Positions 8,015 to 16,662 of a stretch of DNA of 64,000 nt are shown here, piece by piece. Source of the DNA: JAZDOK01 sp043798715 (GTDB lineage: Bacteria > Vulcanimicrobiota > JAZDOK01); assembly GCA_043798715.1 (NCBI GenBank), contig JAZDOK010000004.1, positions 1-64,000 on the forward strand, in the 5' to 3' direction. The number at the start of each line of letters is the position of its first letter. The first letter of the stretch is position 1. A model generated the notes under the pieces. The model was not told the origin of the DNA, searched no databases, and was given only the letters and a program-made list of their open reading frames with translations. The translations under genes and the position numbers were made by a program.

Positions 8015-9361
8015 ATGAACATCTACAAAGAAGTCATCAGACACGAGGTTTTTCCAGCCATGGGATGCACGGAACCGAGTTCCGTCGCCTATGCGGCCAG
8101 TGTTGCGGCAGAGGGGACCAACGAGAGGCCGGAAAAAATATGTATCGTAGTGGATCAGGCAACCTATAAAAACGGCCTGGCGGTCCACATCCCCAATACA
8201 GCCTGGGAAAAGGGAAATCTCATCGCCGGGGTGCTGGGGTGTCTGGTGGCCAGGCCCGATAGAAAAATGGAAGTTCTCAAGGAGGTGACCCCCGCTCATC
8301 TTGAAGAGGCCAGGCGGCTCATAGCGAATCAGGCGGTCACTTTGAAAATTCATCCCCATTGCACCCATTTTTTCGTCAACGTCTTCCTTGAAACAAAAAA
8401 CCATCACAGCGAATGCATCCTTTCCGGGGGACACACGAACGTGGTCTTCCATGAACTGGACGGGAAAGTTCTGCTTGATTACAGGAACAAGCCAGCCTCT
8501 TCACTCGAGGCGACGTACAGGGAAAGGTTGAGAACACACACTCTTGCCGATCTCGTCACCTTGGCTGACGAGATCGACGAGGAGGATATGGACTACCTGA
8601 GATCGGGCATCGAGATGAATCTGGCCATTTCCCGGGAGGGAATGAAAATAAAAAAAGTCGGCTACTACCTTCTGGAACTGATCGAAAAAGGCTTCCTGCT
8701 TGACGATGTCTTCTCATCCACGAAGATTCTGGCAGCCTGCGCCGTTGACGCGCGGATGGACGGGATGGCCATGCCGGTCATGTCAAGCGGCGGGAGCGGC
8801 AACCAGGGCGTGGTCGCCACCCTGGTGCCTTATAACGTTGGGAAACATTTCGGGATTTCAGAGAAGACCATCCTGAAAAGCATCGCCTTGTCGCACCTTT
8901 TGAATTCCTACGTGAAAGTTTTTATCGGCGATCTGGCCCCTATCTGTGGGTGCGCCATAGCCGCCGGTGTCGGCGCGGCCTGCGGCATCGTCTATCAAAA
9001 CAACGGGAAAGATATCCCGGCCCTTGGCCTGGCCGTCAACAACCTGGTCAGCGACCTGGGCGGAATGCTGTGCGACGGCGCCAAAAGCGGCTGTGCCCTG
9101 AAAGTAGTGAGCTCCACCGATGCGGCGATCAGGTCGGCTTACCTGGCCATGAATCATTACGGAATCCAGGGCATGGAAGGCTTTGTCGGGCTTTCCGCGG
9201 AAGATACCATCAGGAACCTGGGCCGCATCACGGCACTTGGCATGGAGAATATGGATGGCACGATCGTGGATATCATGCTTGAAAAAGGCTGTAAGGAAAA
9301 CGGGATGCAGGGATTTTGTCGCGACACGGAGCCTGGCCGCACAGAGGAGAAGGGAGGTTGA
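8015..9361 (+). CDS. L-cysteine desulfidase / UPF0597 family protein
   Basis: The 448-residue product opens with 'HEVFPAMGCTEPSSVAYAAS', the hallmark N-terminus of the YhaM/CyuA/CdsB family, and has the central 'VMSSGGSGNQGVVATLVPY'. Three conserved cysteines in the C-terminal half ('ICGCAIAAGVGAACG', 'GAKSGCALKV') are the likely [4Fe-4S] ligands. Characterised relatives convert L-cysteine to pyruvate, ammonia and sulfide in anaerobes; others belong to the serine dehydratase alpha-subunit fold. No PLP lysine motif is expected. The ATG at 8015 has only a weak ribosome binding site, but the N-terminal alignment supports it. The small membrane gene at 9364 begins two bases after its stop. Confidence 0.85.
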   Translation: MNIYKEVIRHEVFPAMGCTEPSSVAYAASVAAEGTNERPEKICIVVDQATYKNGLAVHIPNTAWEKGNLIAGVLGCLVARPDRKMEVLKEVTPAHLEEARRLIANQAVTLKIHPHCTHFFVNVFLETKNHHSECILSGGHTNVVFHELDGKVLLDYRNKPASSLEATYRERLRTHTLADLVTLADEIDEEDMDYLRSGIEMNLAISREGMKIKKVGYYLLELIEKGFLLDDVFSSTKILAACAVDARMDGMAMPVMSSGGSGNQGVVATLVPYNVGKHFGISEKTILKSIALSHLLNSYVKVFIGDLAPICGCAIAAGVGAACGIVYQNNGKDIPALGLAVNNLVSDLGGMLCDGAKSGCALKVVSSTDAAIRSAYLAMNHYGIQGMEGFVGLSAEDTIRNLGRITALGMENMDGTIVDIMLEKGCKENGMQGFCRDTEPGRTEEKGG

Positions 9362-9363
9362 GC

Positions 9364-9585
9364 ATGAAAGAACTGTTGCCGCCGGTGAATGACTTGTGGT
9401 GTTTCCTGGTGCAGGTTATTCTGATCGCATCGGCCCTGCTTATTTTCCTGTTTGTGGCAAGAAAAGTGAGTAAACGTAAAGATTTAATCAGAGCCAAAAT
9501 TCCTGAAATAAAAGAGTATCTCGTCTTCAATGATAAATGGGAAGATATCATTGAATGGGGGGTCGGAAAAGAAACCTATATATAA
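9364..9585 (+). CDS. Small membrane protein, probably the N-terminal half of a frameshifted gene
   Basis: This 73-residue frame starts at ATG 9364, immediately after the desulfidase stop, with AGGAGAAGGGAGG upstream. It has one N-terminal transmembrane helix ('FLVQVILIASALLIFLF') and then a basic cytoplasmic tail ending '...EWGVGKETYI'. The stop arises inside the dinucleotide run TATATATA. Removing one TA would join 'KETYI' directly to 'KISKIIVGADTWYEV' of the next frame, giving a single protein of about 135 residues. It is therefore probably a disrupted gene, or the read has a 2-base error. The function is unknown. Confidence 0.5.
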   Translation: MKELLPPVNDLWCFLVQVILIASALLIFLFVARKVSKRKDLIRAKIPEIKEYLVFNDKWEDIIEWGVGKETYI

Positions 9586-9773
9586 AAATTTCCAAAATAA
9601 TCGTTGGTGCAGACACATGGTATGAAGTAACTGTTCAACTCGATCATACTTTCACCTGTAAATGCCCTACTATTGAACGGGCAGCAGAATTTGCAGACAT
9701 CTATGAAGATACAATATTCAGTTTCTATAGAAAATATGGGTGGCCGTCATGGCATTCACCAACAAAGCTATAG
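9555..9773 (+). CDS. Continuation of the frameshifted small membrane protein gene
   Basis: The frame is shifted relative to the preceding gene and overlaps it by 31 bases. The sensible protein part begins at about 9589 with 'KISKIIVGADTWYEVTVQ' and includes 'CKCPTIERAAEFADIYED'. Hydrophobic and charged residues alternate as in a folded alpha/beta domain. There is no independent ribosome binding site in front of ATG 9555. I read it as the second half of the gene that begins at 9364. The family is not recognised. Confidence 0.4.
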   Translation: MGGRKRNLYIKISKIIVGADTWYEVTVQLDHTFTCKCPTIERAAEFADIYEDTIFSFYRKYGWPSWHSPTKL

Positions 9774-9868
9774 AGGCCGCGACTGACAAGTATGCCGACA
9801 AAACAGCCATAGCCCGGGATGTTTTCTATCGTGGGCACAAGTGGAGAGGGAAAAAGCTAAAAAGTTAG
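9749..9868 (+). CDS. Possible small ORF of 39 residues
   Basis: ATG 9749 overlaps the end of the preceding frame and encodes a basic peptide ending in 'GHKWRGKKLKS'. The start overlap is suggestive of translational coupling, but there is no recognisable family and no clear ribosome binding site. It may be the degraded tail of the same locus or no gene at all. Confidence 0.2.
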   Translation: MAFTNKAIEAATDKYADKTAIARDVFYRGHKWRGKKLKS

Positions 9869-9910
9869 AAATTAACAATGTATGATTAATACCTTAACCT
9901 TCTGACTCCT

Positions 9911-9934
9911 GAATTCTGGATTCTGGATTCTGAC
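9911..9934 (+). repeat. Heptamer tandem repeat (GATTCTG type)
   Basis: Three near-perfect copies of a GATTCTG-like unit stand just before the DUF169 gene. Short heptamer arrays of this kind are common intergenic filler in several deltaproteobacterial genomes. No coding or regulatory role is evident. Confidence 0.5.
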
Positions 9935-9947
9935 TATGGAGGGCATC

Positions 9948-10670
9948 ATGCAGCCCAATCCGAAAAACTTACTGGAAAGAACAGGCATTACAACTCCTCT
10001 CATCGGGGTTTACGACGCGCCCGACACGGCGCCGTTCGAGCCCCGGGTGTTCCCTGAGCCGGGGAAAAACATATGCACTTTTTCATTTTATAAAGCCTGG
10101 CTTGAGGGGAAAACTCTCCACCTCACCAGGGACAATTTTGGGTGCAGGGGAGCGGGAAATCACCTGTTCGGCATTTCGACCTGGCCCCGGGACGAATTCG
10201 TCAAATTTCTCGCCGATTTCGAGGGTTTGAAATCCTCGCATGAACTGATGAATTGCTGGCTGGATCAGCTGAAAGCCTGTGCCCCGGAGTATCCCAACAT
10301 TCTCATCGGCCCTCTTCGTGAACAACAGTATGATTTTCTGAAAACCGTTACCTTCTATGTGAACCCGGATCAAATGAGTGCGCTCCTGCATGGCGCTCAG
10401 TACAACAGTGCGCCCGGGGACGCCGTGCCGGCCATCATTCCATTTGGTTCAGGCTGCAGGCAACTGATGGCCCTGTTTGACGATCTGAACATTCCTCAGG
10501 CGCTGGTCGGTGCGACTGATATTGCCATGCGGCAGTTTTTGCCGCCGGATATTCTGGCCTTTACGGTCACAAAACCTCTATTTAAACAGCTTTGCGAGTT
10601 GGATGAACGGAGTTTTCTCTATAAACCGTTCTGGAAAAATCTGAGAAAAGCCCGGGGTTTGCCGGATTGA
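9948..10670 (+). CDS. DUF169 family protein
   Basis: The product has 240 residues from ATG 9948, which follows GGAGGG with four bases of spacing; ATG 9936 is less well placed because the ribosome binding site would be inside the gene. The sequence has the DUF169 features: an early 'PLIGVYDAPDTAPFEPRVF', a mid-chain 'NFGCRGAGNHLFG', and later 'AIIPFGSGCRQLMALFDD' with a conserved cysteine. DUF169 proteins are widespread in anaerobes and methanogens, and their role is not established. No transmembrane segment is seen. The gene is monocistronic and converges with the flavoprotein gene. Confidence 0.85.
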   Translation: MQPNPKNLLERTGITTPLIGVYDAPDTAPFEPRVFPEPGKNICTFSFYKAWLEGKTLHLTRDNFGCRGAGNHLFGISTWPRDEFVKFLADFEGLKSSHELMNCWLDQLKACAPEYPNILIGPLREQQYDFLKTVTFYVNPDQMSALLHGAQYNSAPGDAVPAIIPFGSGCRQLMALFDDLNIPQALVGATDIAMRQFLPPDILAFTVTKPLFKQLCELDERSFLYKPFWKNLRKARGLPD

Positions 10671-10723
10671 TCAATAAAAGTTTCTGAAGAAGTCAGAGTC
10701 AGACCCTCTAGCCTCTAGCAGTT

Positions 10724-12145
10724 TCAGTCGAAGACTTTTCCGGGGTTCAGGATGCCGTTGGGGTCGAAGACTTTCTTGATTCCTCGCAGGATGGAGAGAT
10801 GTTTTTCCGGGTACATGAGGGACATATATTTCTTCTTGGCAATTCCCACGCCGTGCTCGCCGGTGAAGGTGCCGCCCAGGGACAAGCCCAGCCGAATAAT
10901 CTCGTCCACGACTTCCGATATTTGCCTCTTCCACTCCTCCTCCCGGAGGGGCACCATTTCTCCATCCCGGTAGAAGGCGTCCATGCAGTGGGTGTGGACG
11001 TTGCCGTCCCCGGCATGCCCGAAGGTGGGGAGCCAGAGGTGGTGCCGATCTCCTATTTCGTGGAGGCGGTTCACGAATTCCGCGATGGAGGCGGGAGGCA
11101 CGGCCACGTCCAGGATCTCGACGGTGTGCTTCTTGATGGCCTCGTAGATGTTGGAGCGGATGTCCAGAATATCTTTCTGCCTGGCGGTGGTATCGGCCAC
11201 GAAGACATCCAGAGCCCCGTTCTTAAGGCAGATCTCTGAAATTTTTTCGGCCTGCCTGAGGCTTTCTTCTTCGCAGGAAGAGTCCAGGATCACCATAAGG
11301 TGCGCCTTCCCCAGGTGTGTCGGCCATGATTTGTCCAGGTATTTTTCAGTGATGAAGAGCGGCTCTGTTTCCACGAATTCGATGGCCATGGGGCGGGCGC
11401 AGTTTTTGAGGATCTCGGGGACGGAGCGGATGGCGGACTCAATATCATTGTAGGGGATGACCAGAGTGGCCGTGTGGCCCGGCGGCGGCATGAAGGCGAT
11501 GATGGCCCGGGTGATTACGCCCAGGGTGCCCTCGGAGCCGATCATGAGATTGAGCAGGCTGTAACCCGCCGAATTTTTCAGGTATTTTCCGCCGAGTTCC
11601 AGGATGCTTCCATCCGCCAGCACGACTTCGAGGCCCCGGACAAAGTTGCGGATGACCCCATACTTGAGGGCGCGGGAGCCCCCTGCATTCGTCGCAATGA
11701 CCCCGCCCACCATGGCCGATTCGTTCCCGGGATGGGCCGGAAAAAAGAAATTGTCTTTCTCCAGCTCCTCGTAGAACTTGAGCAATGGCACGCCGGCCTC
11801 CATGTCGGCTACGAAATTATTCGGGTCGATCTCGATGATTCTATCCATCTTTTCCAGGGACAGGACGATCCCGCCGTGCAGGGGAATGCAGCCTCCGCAG
11901 AGTCCGGTGGAGCCGCCCCGCGCCGTCACCGGAATTTTATTTTCGTCGGCCAGGCGGAGGATGCGGGATACTTCTTCCCGGCTGCGCGGCTTGACTACAA
12001 CCTCCGGCTCGCACGTTGAATCATACCGGGGAGATTCGTCCAGGGCATAGTCGCAGACCCGCTCTTTTTCGACCAGGACATTTTTCAGCCCACAGATCTC
12101 CCGAAGCTGCCCGAGAAGCTCTCCGCCCACCTTGGGATACTCCAT
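10724..12145 (-). CDS. FAD-linked oxidase, GlcD/D-lactate dehydrogenase type
   Basis: The 473-residue protein has a PCMH-type FAD-binding domain ('VVKPRSREEVSRILRLADE', 'TARGGSTGLCGGCIPLHGG', 'ATNAGGSRALKYG', 'SEGTLGVITRA') and a C-terminal FAD-oxidase domain ending 'TFTGEHGVGIAKKKYMS' and 'FDPNGILNPGKVFD'. These are hallmarks of GlcD and D-2-hydroxyacid dehydrogenases, which oxidise glycolate, D-lactate or similar acids. ATG 12145 was chosen because it follows GGAGAGAGG; the frame extends 53 codons further upstream without support. No GlcE/GlcF or Fe-S partner is adjacent, so the physiological acceptor is unknown. The gene diverges from the division cluster. Confidence 0.85.
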   Translation of the reverse strand: MEYPKVGGELLGQLREICGLKNVLVEKERVCDYALDESPRYDSTCEPEVVVKPRSREEVSRILRLADENKIPVTARGGSTGLCGGCIPLHGGIVLSLEKMDRIIEIDPNNFVADMEAGVPLLKFYEELEKDNFFFPAHPGNESAMVGGVIATNAGGSRALKYGVIRNFVRGLEVVLADGSILELGGKYLKNSAGYSLLNLMIGSEGTLGVITRAIIAFMPPPGHTATLVIPYNDIESAIRSVPEILKNCARPMAIEFVETEPLFITEKYLDKSWPTHLGKAHLMVILDSSCEEESLRQAEKISEICLKNGALDVFVADTTARQKDILDIRSNIYEAIKKHTVEILDVAVPPASIAEFVNRLHEIGDRHHLWLPTFGHAGDGNVHTHCMDAFYRDGEMVPLREEEWKRQISEVVDEIIRLGLSLGGTFTGEHGVGIAKKKYMSLMYPEKHLSILRGIKKVFDPNGILNPGKVFD

Positions 12146-12330
12146 TTTAACCTCTCTCCTTTTCCCTTCTGCGTAATCTGTGGATTCTTCCCTTGACCAA
12201 AAACCAACAATCAACTCAACTTCTTTCTTCTTCGAGCAAGGAGTGCTTTTTCCTTGGATGATTTCTCTTTTTTTGCAGGGGTTGTGCCGGGATCTCAAGA
12301 ACATATGACATAGAAATTTGGAGGCTGGTT

Positions 12331-12780
12331 TTGAAGAAAATCGGTTTTTTCATCCTCGTACTTCTTGTGCCGGCGCTGGCTTTGGCCTTGTATTTCTCTT
12401 TGGGAACGAGTCCCATCCCGCTTCCCTTCAATTCAGACAAAAATATTCTCACGGAAAAGACCCTGCATTTCCTGGAGGACATCCGCTACAAGGATTTCGC
12501 CGCGGCGGCCGCCTGCCACTCTCCGGAAGAGCAGAAAAAAGTTAATATCCCGGAGCTTATAGAGCGGATCTTTCAGATCAAGCCGGAGTTTCTGGATCTC
12601 ATGCGCTATGAGATCAGCGGATTGGATATCGACTCCACATCCCTTCGGGCCAGGGTCAAGACCCATTCGACGGTTAAAATATTAAATACCGGTGAAATTC
12701 GTCAGCCGGATGTCATCTTCTACTGGCACAAGGCTCCGGACGGCAACTGGTACTTGAAACTGGAGTCGTCGCTGAGATGA
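12331..12780 (+). CDS. Small exported or membrane-anchored protein upstream of murB
   Basis: The product has 149 residues from TTG 12331, preceded by GGAGG. It has an N-terminal hydrophobic helix ('IGFFILVLLVPALALALYF') without a lipobox, then an alpha/beta domain with 'LEDIRYKDFAAAAACHSPEE' early and 'YWHKAPDGNWYLKLESS' at the end. The pattern is reminiscent of NTF2-like/DUF4878-type domains. Its last four bases ATGA overlap the murB start, so the two genes are translationally coupled. A periplasmic, envelope-linked role is inferred from context only. Confidence 0.65.
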   Translation: MKKIGFFILVLLVPALALALYFSLGTSPIPLPFNSDKNILTEKTLHFLEDIRYKDFAAAAACHSPEEQKKVNIPELIERIFQIKPEFLDLMRYEISGLDIDSTSLRARVKTHSTVKILNTGEIRQPDVIFYWHKAPDGNWYLKLESSLR

Positions 12781-13673
12781 AGATTGAAAAGCTGAGGCAG
12801 TCATTCCAGGGCCTGATTGCGGAGAGAGAGCCGATGTCCCGCCACACCTCATTCGGAATCGGGGGTCCCGCGGATCTTTTTCTGGTCCCGGAAAATCTCA
12901 GGGATCTCAAGACCGCTCTCCTCTTTGTCCGCGAGCAGTCCCTCCCTTTTTTCATTCTGGGAAAAGGCACCAACATTCTTGTCTCCGATGAAGGGATCGC
13001 GGGAGTAGTTATCAAATTAGAGAAGAGTTTCTCTCGAGTGCGGTTCCGCTCTCCTCTCGTTTCAGCCGGAGCGGGGGTAACCCTGTCCAGGCTGGCGGAT
13101 CTGGCCGCGGAAAAAGGTCTTGCCGGCCTGGAGTGCGGCGGCGGGATCCCGGGTTCGCTCGGTGGGGGGCTGGTCATGAATGCCGGGGCCTATGGCTGGT
13201 CTCTCGGGGAACAGGTCAAGTCCATCCGCATCCTGGATGAGCGGGGTGTACTCCGGGTAATCCCGGGTGAAAAATGGGGCTTCGGTTACCGCCAGGGCGG
13301 CCGGAAGCCCGGATGGGCGATTCTGGGGGCGACTCTCAAGCTGACCCCTGGGGATCCGGAGAAGATCCGGGAGGCACTTAAGTCCATGCGGGAGATGCGG
13401 GCCGCCGGCCAGCCTCTCGATATGCGGAGCGCCGGGTGCGTCTTCAGGAATCCCGGCGAAAAACGCGCCTGGGAACTGGTGCACGGGGTGGGAGGAACGG
13501 GCCTGGCGAAGGGCGGGGCCATGGTCTCCACCAGGCACAGTAATTTTATCGTCAACACCGGCGGAGCGCGGGCCGAAGAGGTCTGGGCGCTGGTGGAGGA
13601 ACTTAAGAGAAGGATCCGGTTGCAGTATCAGATCGAAATCGTCCCTGAGATCATCAGGGTCGGAAGATGGTGA
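12777..13673 (+). CDS. murB: UDP-N-acetylenolpyruvoylglucosamine reductase
   Basis: The 298-residue cytoplasmic flavoprotein performs the NADPH-dependent second step of UDP-MurNAc synthesis. Diagnostic motifs are 'RHTSFGIGGPADLF', 'LGKGTNILVSDEGI', 'LECGGGIPGSLGG' and 'GYRQG'. 'SAGCVFRNPG' near residue 220 holds the region of the catalytic serine/cysteine of type IIb enzymes, and 'VPEIIRVG' is at the end. It starts in an ATGA overlap with the preceding gene and is followed four bases later by ddl, as in many dcw clusters. Confidence 0.95.
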   Translation: MKIEKLRQSFQGLIAEREPMSRHTSFGIGGPADLFLVPENLRDLKTALLFVREQSLPFFILGKGTNILVSDEGIAGVVIKLEKSFSRVRFRSPLVSAGAGVTLSRLADLAAEKGLAGLECGGGIPGSLGGGLVMNAGAYGWSLGEQVKSIRILDERGVLRVIPGEKWGFGYRQGGRKPGWAILGATLKLTPGDPEKIREALKSMREMRAAGQPLDMRSAGCVFRNPGEKRAWELVHGVGGTGLAKGGAMVSTRHSNFIVNTGGARAEEVWALVEELKRRIRLQYQIEIVPEIIRVGRW

Positions 13674-13677
13674 GAGG

Positions 13678-14616
13678 ATGAAGGTAGCGGTCCTCATGGG
13701 GGGAAGATCCCCGGAGCGGGAGATCTCCCTGCGCTCGGGCGAGAACGTGGCCCGGGAGCTTATGAGTGCTGGTTTTGAAGTAGTGAAGATTGATCCTGAC
13801 GAGAATCTAATCTCCGTCATGAAAGAGGAGCGGGTTGAAGCGGCTTTCCTGGCCCTTCACGGCCCCAACGGGGAGGATGGGCGCATTCAGGGTCTTCTGG
13901 AATTTGCCGGTATTCCATATACGGGCTCAGGTGTTCTGGCCTCGGCCCTGGCCATGGACAAGGCGATGGCCAAACGCCTCTTTGATGGCGCGGGCATTCC
14001 GACCCCTTCCTGGATTTTTCTTGGTGACGGCGTGCGCCCGGCGGAAGAAGAACTTCTCTCCATCGGTCTGCCGGTAGTGGTCAAGCCATCGGTGGGGGGC
14101 TCCACCATCGGCATCACTATCGTGAAAGATGCCTCCCGGCTCGGGGAGGCAATTGAACTGGCCCGGCAATACTGCCACGAAGTAGTCCTGGAGCGCTATG
14201 TGGCGGGGACCGAGATAACAGTGGGCGTGCTGGGCGCCGATGAACTTCAGGTTCTGCCGGTAATGGAGATTGTCCCGGCCGGCGAATTTTATACATTTGA
14301 AACCAAGTATGTGCCGGGGATGTCCACCCATGTCATCCCCGCCCGGATTCCCCAGGCGGCTTATGAGCGGGCGCAGGAGCTGGCCCTTGCCTCTCACCGA
14401 CTTCTGGGATGCTTTGGGATGTCGAGGGTGGACATGATAGTCTCTAAAGAGGAGGAGGTAATGGTTCTCGAGGTTAACACAATTCCCGGAATGACGGATA
14501 CCAGTCTGCTCCCGGAAGCGGCGGCGAATGTCGGCATCAAATTTTCCCGCCTGCTGGCCCAACAAGTGGAGTGGGCCCTGGAGCGCTTCCGCCGGGATCG
14601 TCTCTTGAGGACCTAG
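13678..14616 (+). CDS. ddl: D-alanine--D-alanine ligase
   Basis: The 312-residue ATP-grasp enzyme joins two D-alanines for the peptidoglycan stem peptide. 'VAVLMGGRSPEREISLRSG' opens the protein. 'FLALHGPNGEDGRIQGLLE' is typical, though most relatives have HGxxGEDG without the Asn-Pro spacing difference seen here. 'GIPYTGSGVLASALAMDK', 'KPSVGGSTIGI' and the C-terminal 'EVNTIPGMTDTSLLP' carry the ATP and Mg ligands. The length is normal. The start is five bases after murB, and ftsQ starts four bases after its stop. Confidence 0.95.
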   Translation: MKVAVLMGGRSPEREISLRSGENVARELMSAGFEVVKIDPDENLISVMKEERVEAAFLALHGPNGEDGRIQGLLEFAGIPYTGSGVLASALAMDKAMAKRLFDGAGIPTPSWIFLGDGVRPAEEELLSIGLPVVVKPSVGGSTIGITIVKDASRLGEAIELARQYCHEVVLERYVAGTEITVGVLGADELQVLPVMEIVPAGEFYTFETKYVPGMSTHVIPARIPQAAYERAQELALASHRLLGCFGMSRVDMIVSKEEEVMVLEVNTIPGMTDTSLLPEAAANVGIKFSRLLAQQVEWALERFRRDRLLRT

Positions 14617-14619
14617 ATT

Positions 14620-15450
14620 ATGCCGGTTAAACCAAAGGCAAAACCAAGGCGCAGGATAACCCGCACCAAGAGGGTTGTCCCGTCCTCAAATGGCGGCTGG
14701 AAAGCTCTTGCGATACTGCTCTTCTTTGCCGGGCAGCTTATCTTTTTAAACTGTCCCCTGTTTAAACTCAGTCAGATTTCCGTGAGTGGAAACGGTAATA
14801 TTCCAAAGGATGAAATTCTTTCTCTGGCTAACATTGTCCCCGGGGAGAATCTGCTGACGCTCGACCTGAAAGCGGTCCGGGAACGTCTGGCCTCAGTCGG
14901 GAGAATCAGGCGGGTGGAGGTTCGTTGGCTATGGCCGGGGAGAATCTCCATTTGCATTCAGGAGCGGGTACCCGCATTTCTGGTAATGTCGGAGAAGTTC
15001 GCCGGTCAGTGGTTCTGCGCCGATCAGGAGGGGAAGATCCTCGATAAATTATCGGGATCGAGCGAAGCTTCTCTTCCCAGGATCCTTCTGGATGTGCCTG
15101 TTCGTCACGGCATGGTTATCTCCTCGGCTCTTCTGAAGTCGGTTCAGCGTTGGAAAGGGCTGCTGGAAGAGCCGGGGCATGAAAAAATAAAAGAGATGGT
15201 GGTTGCCTTTACTTCGGACACAAATAACAATCTGGCGCTCCGCTGCTGGTATCGCGATGCTCCCCTTAAAATCACGCTGGGCCGGGTCCGTGAAAAAGTA
15301 GGGGGGCAGGAGATGGCCGAGATGGGACACCGCCTGGAAAAGCTTTCGCCGCTCCTGGAACTTCTTGCCTCCAAGAACAGGCGGATTGAGGGTGTGGATC
15401 TTCGCTGCTCGGAACCGATCATAGAGCTGACCGAGGAAGGCAGAAGATGA
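14620..15450 (+). CDS. ftsQ: Cell division protein FtsQ (POTRA domain)
   Basis: The 276-residue protein has a basic cytoplasmic N-terminus, one transmembrane helix ('ALAILLFFAGQLIFL') and a periplasmic POTRA domain ('LFKLSQISVSGNGNIPKDEI'), then a beta domain with 'VRRVEVRW'-like spacing ('IRRVEVRWLWPGRISICIQE'). FtsQ links early and late divisome proteins in the periplasm. It is tightly packed between ddl and the DUF881 gene, overlapping the latter by four bases. The C-terminal part is poorly conserved, as usual. Confidence 0.9.
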   Translation: MPVKPKAKPRRRITRTKRVVPSSNGGWKALAILLFFAGQLIFLNCPLFKLSQISVSGNGNIPKDEILSLANIVPGENLLTLDLKAVRERLASVGRIRRVEVRWLWPGRISICIQERVPAFLVMSEKFAGQWFCADQEGKILDKLSGSSEASLPRILLDVPVRHGMVISSALLKSVQRWKGLLEEPGHEKIKEMVVAFTSDTNNNLALRCWYRDAPLKITLGRVREKVGGQEMAEMGHRLEKLSPLLELLASKNRRIEGVDLRCSEPIIELTEEGRR

Positions 15451-16184
15451 ACCGTCTGAGCTGGCAGTTGCCCGTGGCCCTGGGCTGTTTCATTCTGGGA
15501 ATTCTCATCGCCGTTCTCTTTCGCTCCCAGCAGTCCCTGGGTCCTCCACCCACCAAGCGCATAGAAGATATGGCCTTTATGGTCCGCGATCTGGAAAAAG
15601 AAAACAACAAGCTTATGGCTGAACTGAGTCAGATGAGGTCCCGGGTAGGGGATTTGGAAAAGTCGCTCTCGGAGGGAAGCAGTAAGACTCAGGCCATGAT
15701 GTCTCTCCTGAATTCGGCGAAGCTGCAGGCCGGCCTGGTTCCCCTGGTGGGGCCGGGGATCACGGTGACTCTTAAGGATTCTCTCAAGAGGCCCAAAGTC
15801 GGAGAGGACTCCTGGCTCTACCTCATTCATGATGTGGATTTGGAGGCTCTGGTGAACGAACTGTGGGCCGCCGGCGCCGAGGCGATCGCCATCAACAGAC
15901 AGCGCATTGCCGCCAATACTGCTATTCGCTGCGCCGGCCCGATCATACTGGTCAATTCCGAGAGGCTCTCGCCGCCCTACATAGTGGGGGCGATCGGTCC
16001 CTCCCAGGAACTCGATGCGGCTCTCCGTATGCAGGGGGGCTTTCTGGACAGCATGGCGCCCAGCATCCGCAACGGGGTGGAGGTCAAGATCAAGCAGGAA
16101 CAGAGTGTTCAACTGCCGGCCTTCGAAGGCAGCTTGGTGATGCGTTACGCGAAACCGCTGGAGAAAAAGGAAGGTGGGCCGTAA
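15447..16184 (+). CDS. DUF881 family protein
   Basis: The 245-residue product has an N-terminal transmembrane helix ('LPVALGCFILGILIAVLF'), a coiled coil ('MVRDLEKENNKLMAELSQ') and a C-terminal DUF881 domain. The last includes 'AGLVPLVGPGITVTLKDS', 'LVNELWAAGAEAIAINRQRI' and 'GPIILVN'. DUF881 proteins typically sit beside ftsQ/ftsA and sbp in Gram-positive division clusters, and their role is not settled. Here the gene overlaps ftsQ by four bases, and its TAA overlaps the sbp start (TAATG). A divisome-associated role is inferred from position. Confidence 0.9.
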   Translation: MNRLSWQLPVALGCFILGILIAVLFRSQQSLGPPPTKRIEDMAFMVRDLEKENNKLMAELSQMRSRVGDLEKSLSEGSSKTQAMMSLLNSAKLQAGLVPLVGPGITVTLKDSLKRPKVGEDSWLYLIHDVDLEALVNELWAAGAEAIAINRQRIAANTAIRCAGPIILVNSERLSPPYIVGAIGPSQELDAALRMQGGFLDSMAPSIRNGVEVKIKQEQSVQLPAFEGSLVMRYAKPLEKKEGGP

Positions 16185-16537
16185 TGCTACCCTTGATCGC
16201 GCTCGTTGCAGGAATGCTCCTGGGTTATTATGTGATTCCCCATCCGCTTCCGCTGGGATATGCCAAGTACCTTTCCGTGGCTTTTCTGGCGGTACTGGAT
16301 TCGATCTTCGGCGCCGTAAAATCGGGGATGGAGGATAAATTCAATTCCGCGATCTTTCTTACAGGCTTTGCCGCGAACGCCATCCTTGGAGGCCTGCTCA
16401 CCTTTGTCGGCGACTGGCTCGGGGTTGATCTCTATCTGGCGGCGGTGATCACTTTCGGGGTGCGCATTTTTCAGAACCTGGCTGCAATCCGCAGGGATCT
16501 TCTTCAAAAGCCCAAACAGGATACCCCCCGGCTTTAA
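16184..16537 (+). CDS. sbp: Small basic protein family (DUF1290, Sbp)
   Basis: The 117-residue membrane protein has three or four helices. 'LIALVAGMLLGYYV' is at the start, followed by 'YLSVAFLAVLDSIFGAVKS' and 'GVDLYLAAVITFGVRIFQNL', all typical of the sbp family found between ftsQ and ftsZ in Firmicutes and Actinobacteria. The function is unknown. It starts one base into the preceding stop codon. The 125-base gap to ftsA holds a small hairpin TGTTCG-ggcttat-CGAACA around 16618-16636 but no other feature I recognise. Confidence 0.9.
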   Translation: MLPLIALVAGMLLGYYVIPHPLPLGYAKYLSVAFLAVLDSIFGAVKSGMEDKFNSAIFLTGFAANAILGGLLTFVGDWLGVDLYLAAVITFGVRIFQNLAAIRRDLLQKPKQDTPRL

Positions 16538-16662
16538 TAATTTCTTTCCTCCACATAAAAGGATTTTTTTTCTCAAGGGGAGAATCTTTCAATAAGGCCT
16601 CCAGCCTGTCGAAAACATGTTCGGGCTTATCGAACACAAGTTTGCTTGGGTGAAATCAAACA

